A stretch of DNA of 9,476 nucleotides from an uncultured Prevotella sp. (GTDB taxonomy: Bacteria; Bacteroidota; Bacteroidia; Bacteroidales; Bacteroidaceae). Where the stretch lies: contig CALIIG010000240.1 in NCBI GenBank assembly GCA_938018155.1, forward strand, positions 1 to 9,476, given 5' to 3'. The stretch's first letter is position 1; each line of letters opens with the position of its first letter. The notes under the pieces were generated by a model. The model was not told where the DNA came from and made no database searches. It saw only the letters and a program-made list of their open reading frames with translations. A program made the position numbers and the translations under genes. Positions 1 to 6,774 of the stretch are shown here, piece after piece.

Positions 1-46
1 TTCTGATTTCCCGAAACTCTCATTGCAACTTAAAATCAAACGGTTG

Positions 47-54
47 CAAAGGTA
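47..54 (-). promoter_or_regulatory. Promoter -7 element for a gene left of the window
   Basis: The minus strand reads TACCTTTG followed by CAACC, a perfect match to the Bacteroidetes -7 consensus TAnnTTTG. No good TTTG is found about 20 bases upstream; that stretch is only the T-rich complement of the repeat tract. About 46 bases of leader remain before the window edge, with no start codon that I can assign. The next gene to the left is therefore probably also on the minus strand and starts its own transcript here. Confidence 0.5.
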
Positions 55-56
55 AG

Positions 57-240
57 AAAAAAGATTAAAAGATTAAAGAATTAAAGGAATAAATTAAAGG
101 TAAAAGAGTAAAAAGATAGAAAAGTAAAACGAAAAGCTCACGAGCTTTTTAATAAATACTCTTGATTAAAGTAAGGTAAAGGATAAAAATTAAAGGATGA
201 AATAGGAGGTAAAGGATTAAAAAATGAAAAGACTAAAGAA
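57..240. repeat. C-poor, A-rich degenerate short tandem repeats
   Basis: This gene-free tract is built from variants of AGATTAAA and TAAAGGAT. The left part shows an 8-base period: AGATTAAA at 62-69 and 70-77, GAATTAAA at 78-85, GGAATAAA at 86-93. The right part has three exact TAAAGGAT copies, at 177-184, 191-198 and 210-217. I count only eight C residues on the plus strand over the tract, five of them between 130 and 145 in or beside a small hairpin. No coding potential or promoter consensus was seen inside. Whether it is simple-sequence drift, a transcription buffer or a protein-binding region cannot be told from one copy. Confidence 0.6.
132..150. terminator. Short perfect hairpin, possible bidirectional terminator
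   Basis: AAAAGCTC (132-139) and GAGCTTTT (142-149) are perfect inverted arms with only AC between them, so the real fold is a stem of about 7 base pairs with a 4-base loop. The arms end in A and T tracts on both strands, as in a compact intrinsic terminator that could work in either direction. On the minus strand it would be a second stop point behind rbr, after the hairpin at 265-301. The GC part of the stem is short, so strength is doubtful. Confidence 0.4.
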
Positions 241-264
241 TGGAATTAACAATGAGAAAGACAA

Positions 265-301
265 GAGTGCATGCCATATCCTATGGATATAGCACACACT
301 C
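265..301 (-). terminator. Rho-independent terminator after rbr
   Basis: On the minus strand a 17-base arm beginning GAGTGTGTGC is followed by a 3-base loop and a complementary arm ending GCATGCACTC. All 17 positions pair, two of them as G-U. The sequence that follows is TTGTCTTTCTC, a moderate rather than perfect U tract. The stem begins 32 bases past the rbr stop codon, as expected for the end of that transcript. Confidence 0.7.
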
Positions 302-333
302 TCTTTATATTAACAGACCTCTTGGAAAACAGA

Positions 334-897
334 TTACTTGTTTTCAAAATAACGTTTGTACAACCCCATAAAACCGGCAGAGTGACGAGCTTCATCACGC
401 GCCATCTCATGAATACTATCATGAAGAGCATCTAAATTATGAGCCTTTGCCAATTTTGCAGCTTCAAATTTCTCAGAGGTGGCACCTTTTTCTGCGGCCA
501 TACGTACTTCCACATTCGTTTTTGTGTCATGTAATATACTTGGGCCAAGGAACTCCGCATAGCGAGCGGCATGCCCGGCTTCTTCCATTGCGTAATGCTC
601 AAAAGCACGTGCAATTTCAGGATAGCCCTCACGATCGGCCTGACGAGCCATTGCCAAATACATACCAACCTCTGTACATTCACCAGCAAAAGTCATACGA
701 CAATGCTTCAAGAGTTCAGCAGGAACATCCTCCTCAAGTGCAATTCCAAGTTTGTGCTCAGCAGCAAATTCAGGGGTTGTGTCCTCTGTTAGTTCTGTAA
801 ACTTGTTGGAAGGAGCACCACAGAGCGGGCACTTTGCGGGAGCCTCTTCCCCTTCATAAATGTAACCACAAACTGTACAAATAAATTTCTTTTTCAT
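334..897 (-). CDS. rbr: Reverse rubrerythrin (NADH-peroxidase type)
   Basis: A 187-residue cytoplasmic non-haem iron protein that in this family reduces hydrogen peroxide to water in anaerobes. The N-terminal 35 or so residues form a rubredoxin-like iron site with C7-x2-C10-G-Y and C23-P-L-C26-G. Residues 45-185 are the ferritin-like four-helix domain, with the di-iron pattern of E73, E106-x2-H109 and E169-x2-H172. Classical rubrerythrin has the rubredoxin part at the C-terminus; the swapped order here is that of 'reverse' rubrerythrins. The start gives the full rubredoxin motif six residues in and no earlier start is needed. It lies 42 bases behind perR with no clear TAnnTTTG promoter in the gap, so it is probably co-transcribed with perR and controlled by it. 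That PerR represses this gene is inference; the family assignment is firm. Confidence 0.93.
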   Translation of the reverse strand: MKKKFICTVCGYIYEGEEAPAKCPLCGAPSNKFTELTEDTTPEFAAEHKLGIALEEDVPAELLKHCRMTFAGECTEVGMYLAMARQADREGYPEIARAFEHYAMEEAGHAARYAEFLGPSILHDTKTNVEVRMAAEKGATSEKFEAAKLAKAHNLDALHDSIHEMARDEARHSAGFMGLYKRYFENK

Positions 898-911
898 AAT
901 GTTTTTGTATA

Positions 912-926
912 ATATAATGATCGTAT
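912..926. promoter_or_regulatory. Candidate Per box between perR and rbr
   Basis: ATATAATGATCGTAT agrees with the Bacillus Per box TTATAATNATTATAA at 11 of 14 fixed positions. It lies 15-29 bases before the rbr start codon, in a 42-base gap very rich in A and T, so chance agreement is quite possible. The Per box used in Bacteroidales may also differ from the Bacillus one. Its position between a PerR gene and a peroxide-scavenging gene is the main reason to list it. Confidence 0.3.
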
Positions 927-939
927 AATAGAAAGAGTA

Positions 940-1389
940 TCAATTATTTATCTTTAAAGTTCCAGACTCTCTCTTTGAAGCACAGTTCTTACAAATTCCC
1001 TTATAATAAAGTTGCACTTCGTCAACATAATGCCCTGCAATATTAATTGACTGTGGCAGACTTGGTGCCTCTTCATCCATCAGATCATAAACCTGTTCAC
1101 ATTCTCTACAAAAGAAGTGAACATGTGGATGCAAATCTCCATCATAGCAAACCCGATGATCATCAACTGTTATCATTTGAGCAATGTGCATGTCTGCAAA
1201 CATTCGCAAGGTGTTATAAACAGTTGTACGACTTAATGTAGGAACTGACCTTACAACACCCTGATACACATCTTCCACCGTAGGATGGGTGCGATGCTTC
1301 AAGAGAAACTCCATTATTGTAAGACGTTGTACGGAGGGACGAAGCCCGTGATCTACAAGTCTATTATAAGCTTGCTGCTTAATCCTCAT
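940..1389 (-). CDS. perR: PerR-type peroxide-responsive Fur-family repressor
   Basis: A 149-residue Fur-family regulator, the usual length. Residues 1-80 are the winged-helix DNA-binding part, with HPTVEDVY at 35-42 and the recognition helix near SRTTVYNTL (53-61). The C-terminal part is the metal-binding dimer domain. Aligned to Bacillus PerR, every regulatory ligand is present at a constant offset: H35, D83, H89, H91 and D102 (Bacillus H37, D85, H91, H93, D104). The structural zinc cysteines are C94, C97, C133 and C136. Aspartate at the D104 position, where Fur has glutamate, is the accepted sign of a peroxide sensor, which works by iron-catalysed histidine oxidation. The gene has its own strong promoter about 47 bases upstream and precedes a rubrerythrin. 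The subtype call rests on residue alignment and on the neighbour. Confidence 0.9.
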   Translation of the reverse strand: MRIKQQAYNRLVDHGLRPSVQRLTIMEFLLKHRTHPTVEDVYQGVVRSVPTLSRTTVYNTLRMFADMHIAQMITVDDHRVCYDGDLHPHVHFFCRECEQVYDLMDEEAPSLPQSINIAGHYVDEVQLYYKGICKNCASKRESGTLKINN

Positions 1390-1435
1390 ACCTTTTAAAC
1401 TTCATTGATATTTACACATCTTCCTAATGCTGGTG

Positions 1436-1466
1436 CAAAGTTAAGAAGAAATATTAAATGTACAAA
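1436..1466 (-). promoter_or_regulatory. perR promoter
   Basis: The minus strand carries TTTG (1466-1463), a 19-base spacer, then TAACTTTG (1443-1436). This matches the Bacteroidetes consensus TTTG-N19-21-TAnnTTTG perfectly in sequence and spacing. Transcription should begin near 1430, giving a leader of about 40 bases before the perR start at 1389. It is the best promoter in the window and separates the perR-rbr unit from hisS upstream. No convincing Per box overlaps it. Confidence 0.8.
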
Positions 1467-1532
1467 ACAAAATATTGGAAAAATTACATCTTTCGACAGA
1501 TCTTGTAATAATCCCGTATCGAATATGATTAT

Positions 1533-1551
1533 AAAAACGATCTTTCATCGT
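1533..1551 (-). terminator. Weak terminator hairpin after hisS
   Basis: On the minus strand ACGAT, the loop GAAAG and ATCGT form a 5-base-pair stem, followed directly by TTTTAT. It lies 24-42 bases past the hisS stop codon. The stem is short and AT-rich, so termination may be partial; a second small inverted repeat (ATCT...AGAT, 1488-1501) follows. Position and T tract are what support the call. Confidence 0.45.
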
Positions 1552-1574
1552 AATATTCCAAAATCTTAATAGCT

Positions 1575-2939
1575 TTATTTTATTTCCTCCAGAATTTCTT
1601 CAGGTGAAATCAATTTTTGTTCACCTGTTAGCATATTCTTCAATGTTACCTTGTTCTGTGCTATCTCATCAGCACCAGCCAAAGCAACAAAAGCAATATG
1701 TTTAGCATTAGCGTAGTTCATTTGCTTTTTCATTTTGACATTATCCGGGAACATTTCTGTTCTTATTCCTGCTCCTCGAGCTATTTTTGCAATAGGCAGA
1801 CAATAAGCCGTTTCTTTTTCTCCAAAATTTATAAACAGCAATTGTGTTGCAGAAATTGCTTCCTTTGGGTAAAGATCTAATGCGTTAAGTACGTCATAAA
1901 TACGATCGGCACCAAAGCTGATACCAACACCAGAGATACCCGGCATACCAAAGATTCCAGTAAGATTATCATAGCGACCGCCCCCCGTTATAGAACCCAT
2001 AGATGTATCAAGTGCCTTAACTTCAAAGATAGCACCTGTATAATAATTAAGTCCACGGGCGAGCGTCAGGTCTAATTCAATTGCATTATTCAAACCTGTA
2101 GCTTTTAAGCTATCAAGTATAAACTGGATTTCCTCAACACCTTTTAGTCCTGTCTCAGAATCTTTCAATACATAGCGAATGATATTAAGTTTTTCATCAT
2201 TTGTCCCGGAGAGTGAAATAATAGGCTGAAGCTTATTGATAGCTTCGTCTGAAATACCATCATTACGTAACTCTTCATTTACTTTGTCAAGCCCAATCTT
2301 CTCTAATTTATCAATGGCTATGGTGATATCTACAATTTTATCAGCTTCTCCGATAACTTCTGCTATACCAGAAAGGATCTTCCGATTATTGATTTTGATA
2401 CATACTCTGACGCCAAACTTGGAGAAAACAGTATCTACAATCTGCATCAGTTCAACTTCATTAAGTAGTGAATCAGAGCCAACCACATCAGCATCACACT
2501 GGTAGAACTCTCTATAACGGCCTTTTTGAGGACGGTCTGCCCTCCAGACAGGTTGAATCTGATAACGTTTAAATGGCAATTGTAGCTCTTCACGGTGCAT
2601 AACTACGTAGCGTGCAAAGGGAACGGTCAAGTCATAACGAAGCCCCTTCTCACATAATTTAGTTTGTAAATATAACGTATTACGTTCGGTTAGTTCTTCA
2701 TCACTTATTCCCTTAAAATAGTTACCAGAGTTTAATACCTTAAATAAGAGTTTATCTCCCTCATCTCCATACTTTCCCATTAGGGTATGAAGAGTCTCCA
2801 TTGATGGAGTTTCAATTTGCTGAAAGCCATATAATGCATACACATCTTTTATGGTATTAAATATGTAATTGCGTTTGGCCATCTCGTCAGGACCAAAGTC
2901 ACGTGTGCCTTTTGGTATTGAAGGTTTATTATTTCCCAT
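1575..2939 (-). CDS. hisS: Histidyl-tRNA synthetase
   Basis: A 454-residue class II aminoacyl-tRNA synthetase that charges tRNA-His with histidine in the cytoplasm, within the usual size range. The N-terminus has the typical [11 protein letters not shown] (10-20). Motif 2 covers about 123-150, including [14 protein letters not shown]. The histidine-specific loop is [10 protein letters not shown] (293-302). Motif 3 is GGGRYDNL (319-326) with [10 protein letters not shown] (337-346). Residues from about 365 to the end are the anticodon-binding domain. The start ATG at 2939 lies 24 bases after the purA stop, which makes co-transcription with purA likely. No truncation, fusion or missing catalytic residue was seen. 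Confidence 0.97.
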   Translation of the reverse strand: MGNNKPSIPKGTRDFGPDEMAKRNYIFNTIKDVYALYGFQQIETPSMETLHTLMGKYGDEGDKLLFKVLNSGNYFKGISDEELTERNTLYLQTKLCEKGLRYDLTVPFARYVVMHREELQLPFKRYQIQPVWRADRPQKGRYREFYQCDADVVGSDSLLNEVELMQIVDTVFSKFGVRVCIKINNRKILSGIAEVIGEADKIVDITIAIDKLEKIGLDKVNEELRNDGISDEAINKLQPIISLSGTNDEKLNIIRYVLKDSETGLKGVEEIQFILDSLKATGLNNAIELDLTLARGLNYYTGAIFEVKALDTSMGSITGGGRYDNLTGIFGMPGISGVGISFGADRIYDVLNALDLYPKEAISATQLLFINFGEKETAYCLPIAKIARGAGIRTEMFPDNVKMKKQMNYANAKHIAFVALAGADEIAQNKVTLKNMLTGEQKLISPEEILEEIK

Positions 2940-2963
2940 TATATAATTTATAATATCGTTTAA

Positions 2964-4241
2964 TTACTTTCTTACGATTGTCTGTTTACGATCGGGCCCA
3001 ACCGAAATAATTTTAATCGGAGTATTTAATTCAGACTCTAAAAATTCGATATATTCTTTAAAGGTTTGCGGGAATTGTTCTTCAGAAGTATATTGGGTCA
3101 TATCTGTATTCCAACCTCTTAATTCACGATATATAGGCTTTACGTGTTCAATATCATATGGAAAATCAACAGTTTGGGAACCATCAGGAATCTCATAAGC
3201 CACACATGCTTTTATGGTATCAAAGCCATCCAAGACATCACTCTTCATCATAATAAGCTCTGTAACTCCATTAATCATTATGCTATAACGAAGTTGAACA
3301 AGGTCTATCCAACCACAACGACGTTCACGTCCCGTTACCGCCCCGTATTCATGACCTATATCCCTAAGAGCCTGTCCTGTCTCATCGAAAAGTTCTGTTG
3401 GAAATGGCCCAGCCCCTACACGAGTACAATAAGCTTTCATAATTCCATAAACATGACCTATCTTATTCGGTCCTATCCCTAATCCTGTACAAGCTCCTGC
3501 ACAAATAGTATTGCTCGACGTAACGAAAGGATAGCTTCCAAAGTCAACATCGAGCATTGTACCCTGGGCTCCTTCGCAAAGAATGGTTTTACCATCACGT
3601 AGTAAACGGTTTATTTCATGTTCACTATCAACAATGTTAAACTGACACAGGTAGTCAATTCCCTCCATCCATTTTTTCTCGATTTCTTCGAATCCTTCAA
3701 AATTATTCCATCCCAAGGATCTTAATATATTAAGGTGACGTTTCTTATGAACTTCATATTTTACGGAAAAATCATTAAGAATATCCCCAACCCGTAACCC
3801 ATTTCTACTCACTTTATCCGTATAGGCCGGTCCAATCCCTTTTCCCGTTGTGCCTACCCTATTCTTTCCTTTGGAAACTTCAATGGCCTGGTCGAGTAAT
3901 CGATGTGTAGGCATAATTAGATGGGCTTTCTTAGAAATGTGAAGACGTGACTTCAATTCATGCCCACTTTTCTCAAGTTCTTTTGCCTCATCCATAAAAA
4001 GGTCAGGAGCCAAAACTACACCATTACCAATAATATTCACTTTCCCTCCTTGGAATATACCAGACGGTATACTACGCAGGACATACTTCTGTCCTTCAAA
4101 TGCCAGCGTATGTCCTGCATTAGGGCCTCCCTGGAAACGAGCAATTACTTCATAATCTGGAGTTAGGACATCAACAACTTTACCTTTCCCCTCATCTCCC
4201 CATTGTAAGCCTAGCAAAACATCAACCTTACCTGTTTTCAT
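2964..4241 (-). CDS. purA: Adenylosuccinate synthetase
   Basis: A 425-residue enzyme joining IMP and aspartate, with GTP hydrolysis, to give adenylosuccinate, the first committed step to AMP. The phosphate-binding loop GDEGKGK (15-21) holds the catalytic aspartate D16, and GGPNAGHT (38-45) holds the catalytic histidine H44. IMP contacts are in TTGKGIGPAY (131-140), EGAQGTMLDVDFG (223-235) and TSSNT (241-245). The aspartate-binding loop and nearby GTP contacts fall in VTGRERRCGW (302-311), and guanine recognition in K333-S-D335 and the terminal SVGPDR (413-418). Length and motifs are complete. Gaps are 24 bases to yggS upstream and 24 bases to hisS downstream, so the three probably share an mRNA. 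I saw no purine riboswitch or operator before it. Confidence 0.97.
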   Translation of the reverse strand: MKTGKVDVLLGLQWGDEGKGKVVDVLTPDYEVIARFQGGPNAGHTLAFEGQKYVLRSIPSGIFQGGKVNIIGNGVVLAPDLFMDEAKELEKSGHELKSRLHISKKAHLIMPTHRLLDQAIEVSKGKNRVGTTGKGIGPAYTDKVSRNGLRVGDILNDFSVKYEVHKKRHLNILRSLGWNNFEGFEEIEKKWMEGIDYLCQFNIVDSEHEINRLLRDGKTILCEGAQGTMLDVDFGSYPFVTSSNTICAGACTGLGIGPNKIGHVYGIMKAYCTRVGAGPFPTELFDETGQALRDIGHEYGAVTGRERRCGWIDLVQLRYSIMINGVTELIMMKSDVLDGFDTIKACVAYEIPDGSQTVDFPYDIEHVKPIYRELRGWNTDMTQYTSEEQFPQTFKEYIEFLESELNTPIKIISVGPDRKQTIVRK

Positions 4242-4265
4242 AAGAATAGTAAATAAATTTTTGTA

Positions 4266-4940
4266 TTAGTAATTTCTCTGTCCAAATATTGCAGTACCTA
4301 CGCGCACCATAGTTGAGCGACACGCTACCGCTAATAGATAATCATGGCTCATACCCCATGAACGTTCTTTAAAATATTCTATATCAGAGAAGAAATCTCG
4401 CTTCAATTCATCAAAGAAATTTGCAGCCGTCAGCATTTCCTTACGAATCTGATCATGATCATCAACATTGCTGGCCATCATCATAAGTCCGCATATCCGT
4501 ATGTTTTTAAGATCTCTCCACTCACCATCCTTAAGCATCTGACGGCAAGTATCAATTGTAAATCCATACTTTGCTTCTTCAACTGCAATGTGTAATTCCA
4601 ATAATATATCTATAACACGATTATTCTTCTGTGCCTGTTTGTTGATTTCTTTCATTAGTTTGAAAGAATCAACAGCTTCTATCATATCAATATAAGGAGC
4701 AATATACTTTACCTTATTTGTCTGAAGATGCCCTATAAAATGCCAGCAAATATCTTGTGGTAATGCAGCTTTCTTTTGCTTAAGCTCTTGTTCGTGGCTT
4801 TCACCAAAAACACGCTGCCCGGCAGAATATGCCTTTTCAATACTTTCCTTAGGATGGAATTTACTAACAGCAACCAGCCGTACACCTTTAGGTAAACTGC
4901 TAAGCACACTATGGAGATTCTTTACAATGTCATCCTCCAT
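4266..4940 (-). CDS. yggS: PLP homeostasis protein, YggS/PLPBP family
   Basis: A 224-residue single-domain pyridoxal-phosphate protein with the alanine-racemase-like barrel fold. The family binds PLP without a known enzyme reaction and helps keep PLP and amino-acid pools in balance. The PLP lysine is K27 in RLVAVSKFHP (21-30). Other family signatures are the FGES strand (45-48), HFIGHLQTNKVKYI (67-80), GLMMMA (151-156), the phosphate-binding SWGMSHDYLLAV (194-205) and STMVRVGTAIFG (209-220). The usual SMGMS here reads SWGMS, a small departure next to the PLP phosphate site. Its ATG overlaps the stop codon of the preceding gene by one base (TAATG), so translation of the two is probably coupled. 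Confidence 0.93.
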   Translation of the reverse strand: MEDDIVKNLHSVLSSLPKGVRLVAVSKFHPKESIEKAYSAGQRVFGESHEQELKQKKAALPQDICWHFIGHLQTNKVKYIAPYIDMIEAVDSFKLMKEINKQAQKNNRVIDILLELHIAVEEAKYGFTIDTCRQMLKDGEWRDLKNIRICGLMMMASNVDDHDQIRKEMLTAANFFDELKRDFFSDIEYFKERSWGMSHDYLLAVACRSTMVRVGTAIFGQRNY

Positions 4941-5467
4941 TACTCTTCCCCCTTTAACATATTCTCATTTTCCATGTATTCAGGAATAGTATTCTCTGAA
5001 TGTTGCCCACGATCTTTTGATTTAAAATCGTGTTCAAAGACATCCATTATAGAAGTTTCGTTTATCGATACCAAATCATAATTTATTGTTGTACCTCCCA
5101 TAATTTCATCAACATTCTTCACGGCTCTGTTTAATGTAGCCGCCTGAACGAGATAGGTAACATTTGTACGCTTCTCCCTCTCTGTCTTTTCGTCAATTGT
5201 TACAAACTGTAACTTTGTCTTATACCATCTGTCATCTTTATCTAAATCGCTAAAGAATATCTCATGAAAGGTAGCCGGGCGAATATCTGTTATTTTATAA
5301 TCACTGCTAATATAGACCTTCATCTCTTCAAGAATAGCAACTTCAGCCTCGCTGAAACTCAAGGCATCAACAACATACTGTTCTGTTACCGGCTTTTGTC
5401 TGCCATCTTCTTGTGTCTTAGTATAACGTATTTTGGTTTCAAACCATGTAGCTGTTCTTGATCTCAT
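4940..5467 (-). CDS. DUF4494 protein, function unknown
   Basis: A 175-residue soluble protein that I recognise as the Bacteroidetes DUF4494 type from its opening, MRSRTATWFETKIRY, and the following TEQYVVDALSFSEAEV (28-43). It has no signal peptide or membrane segment. The first 135 residues or so alternate strands and helices; the tail (about 148-175) is polar, rich in E, N, D and K, and probably disordered. No catalytic motif is evident. It starts 47 bases after the replication initiator homologue, and its stop codon TAA overlaps the yggS ATG by one base, so the two proteins are likely made in fixed proportion. That suggests, without proving, a shared process with YggS. No function should be assigned from this sequence alone. 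Confidence 0.85.
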   Translation of the reverse strand: MRSRTATWFETKIRYTKTQEDGRQKPVTEQYVVDALSFSEAEVAILEEMKVYISSDYKITDIRPATFHEIFFSDLDKDDRWYKTKLQFVTIDEKTEREKRTNVTYLVQAATLNRAVKNVDEIMGGTTINYDLVSINETSIMDVFEHDFKSKDRGQHSENTIPEYMENENMLKGEE

Positions 5468-5514
5468 CGTAAATATATTTTAAATTTTATCATCGCTTTT
5501 TACCCTTCATGCCA

Positions 5515-6762
5515 TCAACCCTTTCTAACAATAGAAACTCCTCTAAACAGATTATCCATTGCGGCATAGGTATACGCAGCCCGATCACTAATACTCATAT
5601 CATGGGTCATCCGATTACGCAGCTCCATTAACTTTGATACTGCATCCTGGTAATTTTGTGCGGTAATACGCTCACTCATCTTCGCCGCCACTGTAATATC
5701 AAAGCCAAAATAACGTATCAGCATATCAGCAAACTGTTGACGTTGCATATCTGTAATACGTAGAAGGTTACTATTCAGACGATTCTTTGAATGATAAATA
5801 TGAAAAACCAACTCATCAGGTTCTCCGCCTCTCTGATTGTGATTGTAGCGTTTCTCATAATTAAAATAGCAATCGCAGAAGCCATTTTCTGATAATGACA
5901 ACAATTCCTCCTTAGCAGGCTCCAGAACTCGTCGACAAAAGTCACTGAATTTACTATATCGACTTTCAAGCCGCAGCATTTTTCTGAAATCAAGCGTATT
6001 AATAACCGTAAAGCCTTTACCAATCCAACTCTCTATAAACATGTAGATACGTTGTGTATAGCGATTTCTGCAAGCAAATACAATTTGCTTCCCAAGCCTG
6101 TGGTAGCCAAGGTCAAGTGAAACCAAACGTCGTGCTACTTCATGATCGATCTTCAATAATGCGTATTTCTCATAAATACCAGTATCATTCGGAATATACA
6201 CATCGCAAAGATTTGTTACTTTTTGATAGCTACGCCCATCAGCGGTTTTATATGGAATTTCAACAGGGACAGATGCCAAAAGTTTTAAACTTTCTCTAAG
6301 CTGAGGATAATGATTAGGATCGACTCCCAACGTTTTGAAATATGTTTTTACCTCCAAACGTCCATCGTCGTCAAGCTCCACATCAGGAAATATCTCTGGT
6401 TGAATTTTCTTGCGGTTTAAAATATCATAAAGTTTGTTTTGCATAAACTCTACAATACTTACTAATATTCGAATCTGTATAAGCGAATAATCGTGCCGCA
6501 TCATGGTTACAGCAATAGGTTGCAAGAGCCACGTTTCCTCTTCTATTGGGATAAGTTCTGTAGGGATATTACGCTTTACATCACGTTTTTTGCCCTTTCC
6601 GGAATTTACCGTACGCAACTTTCTTCGGGTCACTATGGGTTTCCCCATTTTTTTTATCGCTGATTCGCCTGTCATTTCTTTTACTGAAGCCTCTTTTATC
6701 CCGACAGAATTATGTCCACAAGAGGCGTGCACAAAGATAAAGATATTTTCTTGTTCAGACAA
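5515..6762 (-). CDS. Rep_3-family (RepB/RepE-like) replication initiator homologue
   Basis: A protein of up to 415 residues resembling plasmid initiators that bind iterons through two winged-helix domains. Residues 37-64 are strongly basic. The first winged helix follows, near 78-200 (WLLQPIAVTMMRHDYSLIQ, 78-96). The second, about 230-325, holds the best signature: RYTQRIYMFIESW (234-246), then KFSDFCRRVLEPAKEEL (271-287), matching the Rep_3 pattern dFkrrVLepAxxEl. A helical extension (335-405) follows. The frame opens at TTG (6762), 12 bases after dinB; an in-frame TAA five codons before it blocks longer starts. ATG codons at 6675 (residue 30) and 6648 (residue 39) are possible true starts. 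There is no iteron array or AT-rich origin beside it: the flanking gaps are 12 and 47 bases. It is therefore probably a chromosomal, domesticated relative. Function is unproven. Confidence 0.8.
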   Translation of the reverse strand: MSEQENIFIFVHASCGHNSVGIKEASVKEMTGESAIKKMGKPIVTRRKLRTVNSGKGKKRDVKRNIPTELIPIEEETWLLQPIAVTMMRHDYSLIQIRILVSIVEFMQNKLYDILNRKKIQPEIFPDVELDDDGRLEVKTYFKTLGVDPNHYPQLRESLKLLASVPVEIPYKTADGRSYQKVTNLCDVYIPNDTGIYEKYALLKIDHEVARRLVSLDLGYHRLGKQIVFACRNRYTQRIYMFIESWIGKGFTVINTLDFRKMLRLESRYSKFSDFCRRVLEPAKEELLSLSENGFCDCYFNYEKRYNHNQRGGEPDELVFHIYHSKNRLNSNLLRITDMQRQQFADMLIRYFGFDITVAAKMSERITAQNYQDAVSKLMELRNRMTHDMSISDRAAYTYAAMDNLFRGVSIVRKG

Positions 6763-6774
6763 GTATATTATTAA

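Noticed and set aside
57..240. CRISPR-like array in the repeat tract
   Set aside because: The units are about 8 bases, degenerate and without unique spacers, and no cas genes are present.
224..292. Plus-strand 22-codon frame with AGGAGG (204-209) before its ATG
   Set aside because: The Shine-Dalgarno look-alike arises from the purine-rich repeat tract, Bacteroidetes genes rarely use such sites, and the frame runs into the rbr terminator hairpin. The peptide is low in complexity.
447..800. Plus-strand open frame of 117 codons opposite rbr
   Set aside because: It is rich in Q, H and L, as expected from the complement of the rbr reading frame, and shows no domain.
5468..5514. Origin of replication or iterons next to the Rep_3 homologue
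   Set aside because: The gaps on either side of the gene are 47 and 12 bases and contain no repeated units, so no local origin is supported.
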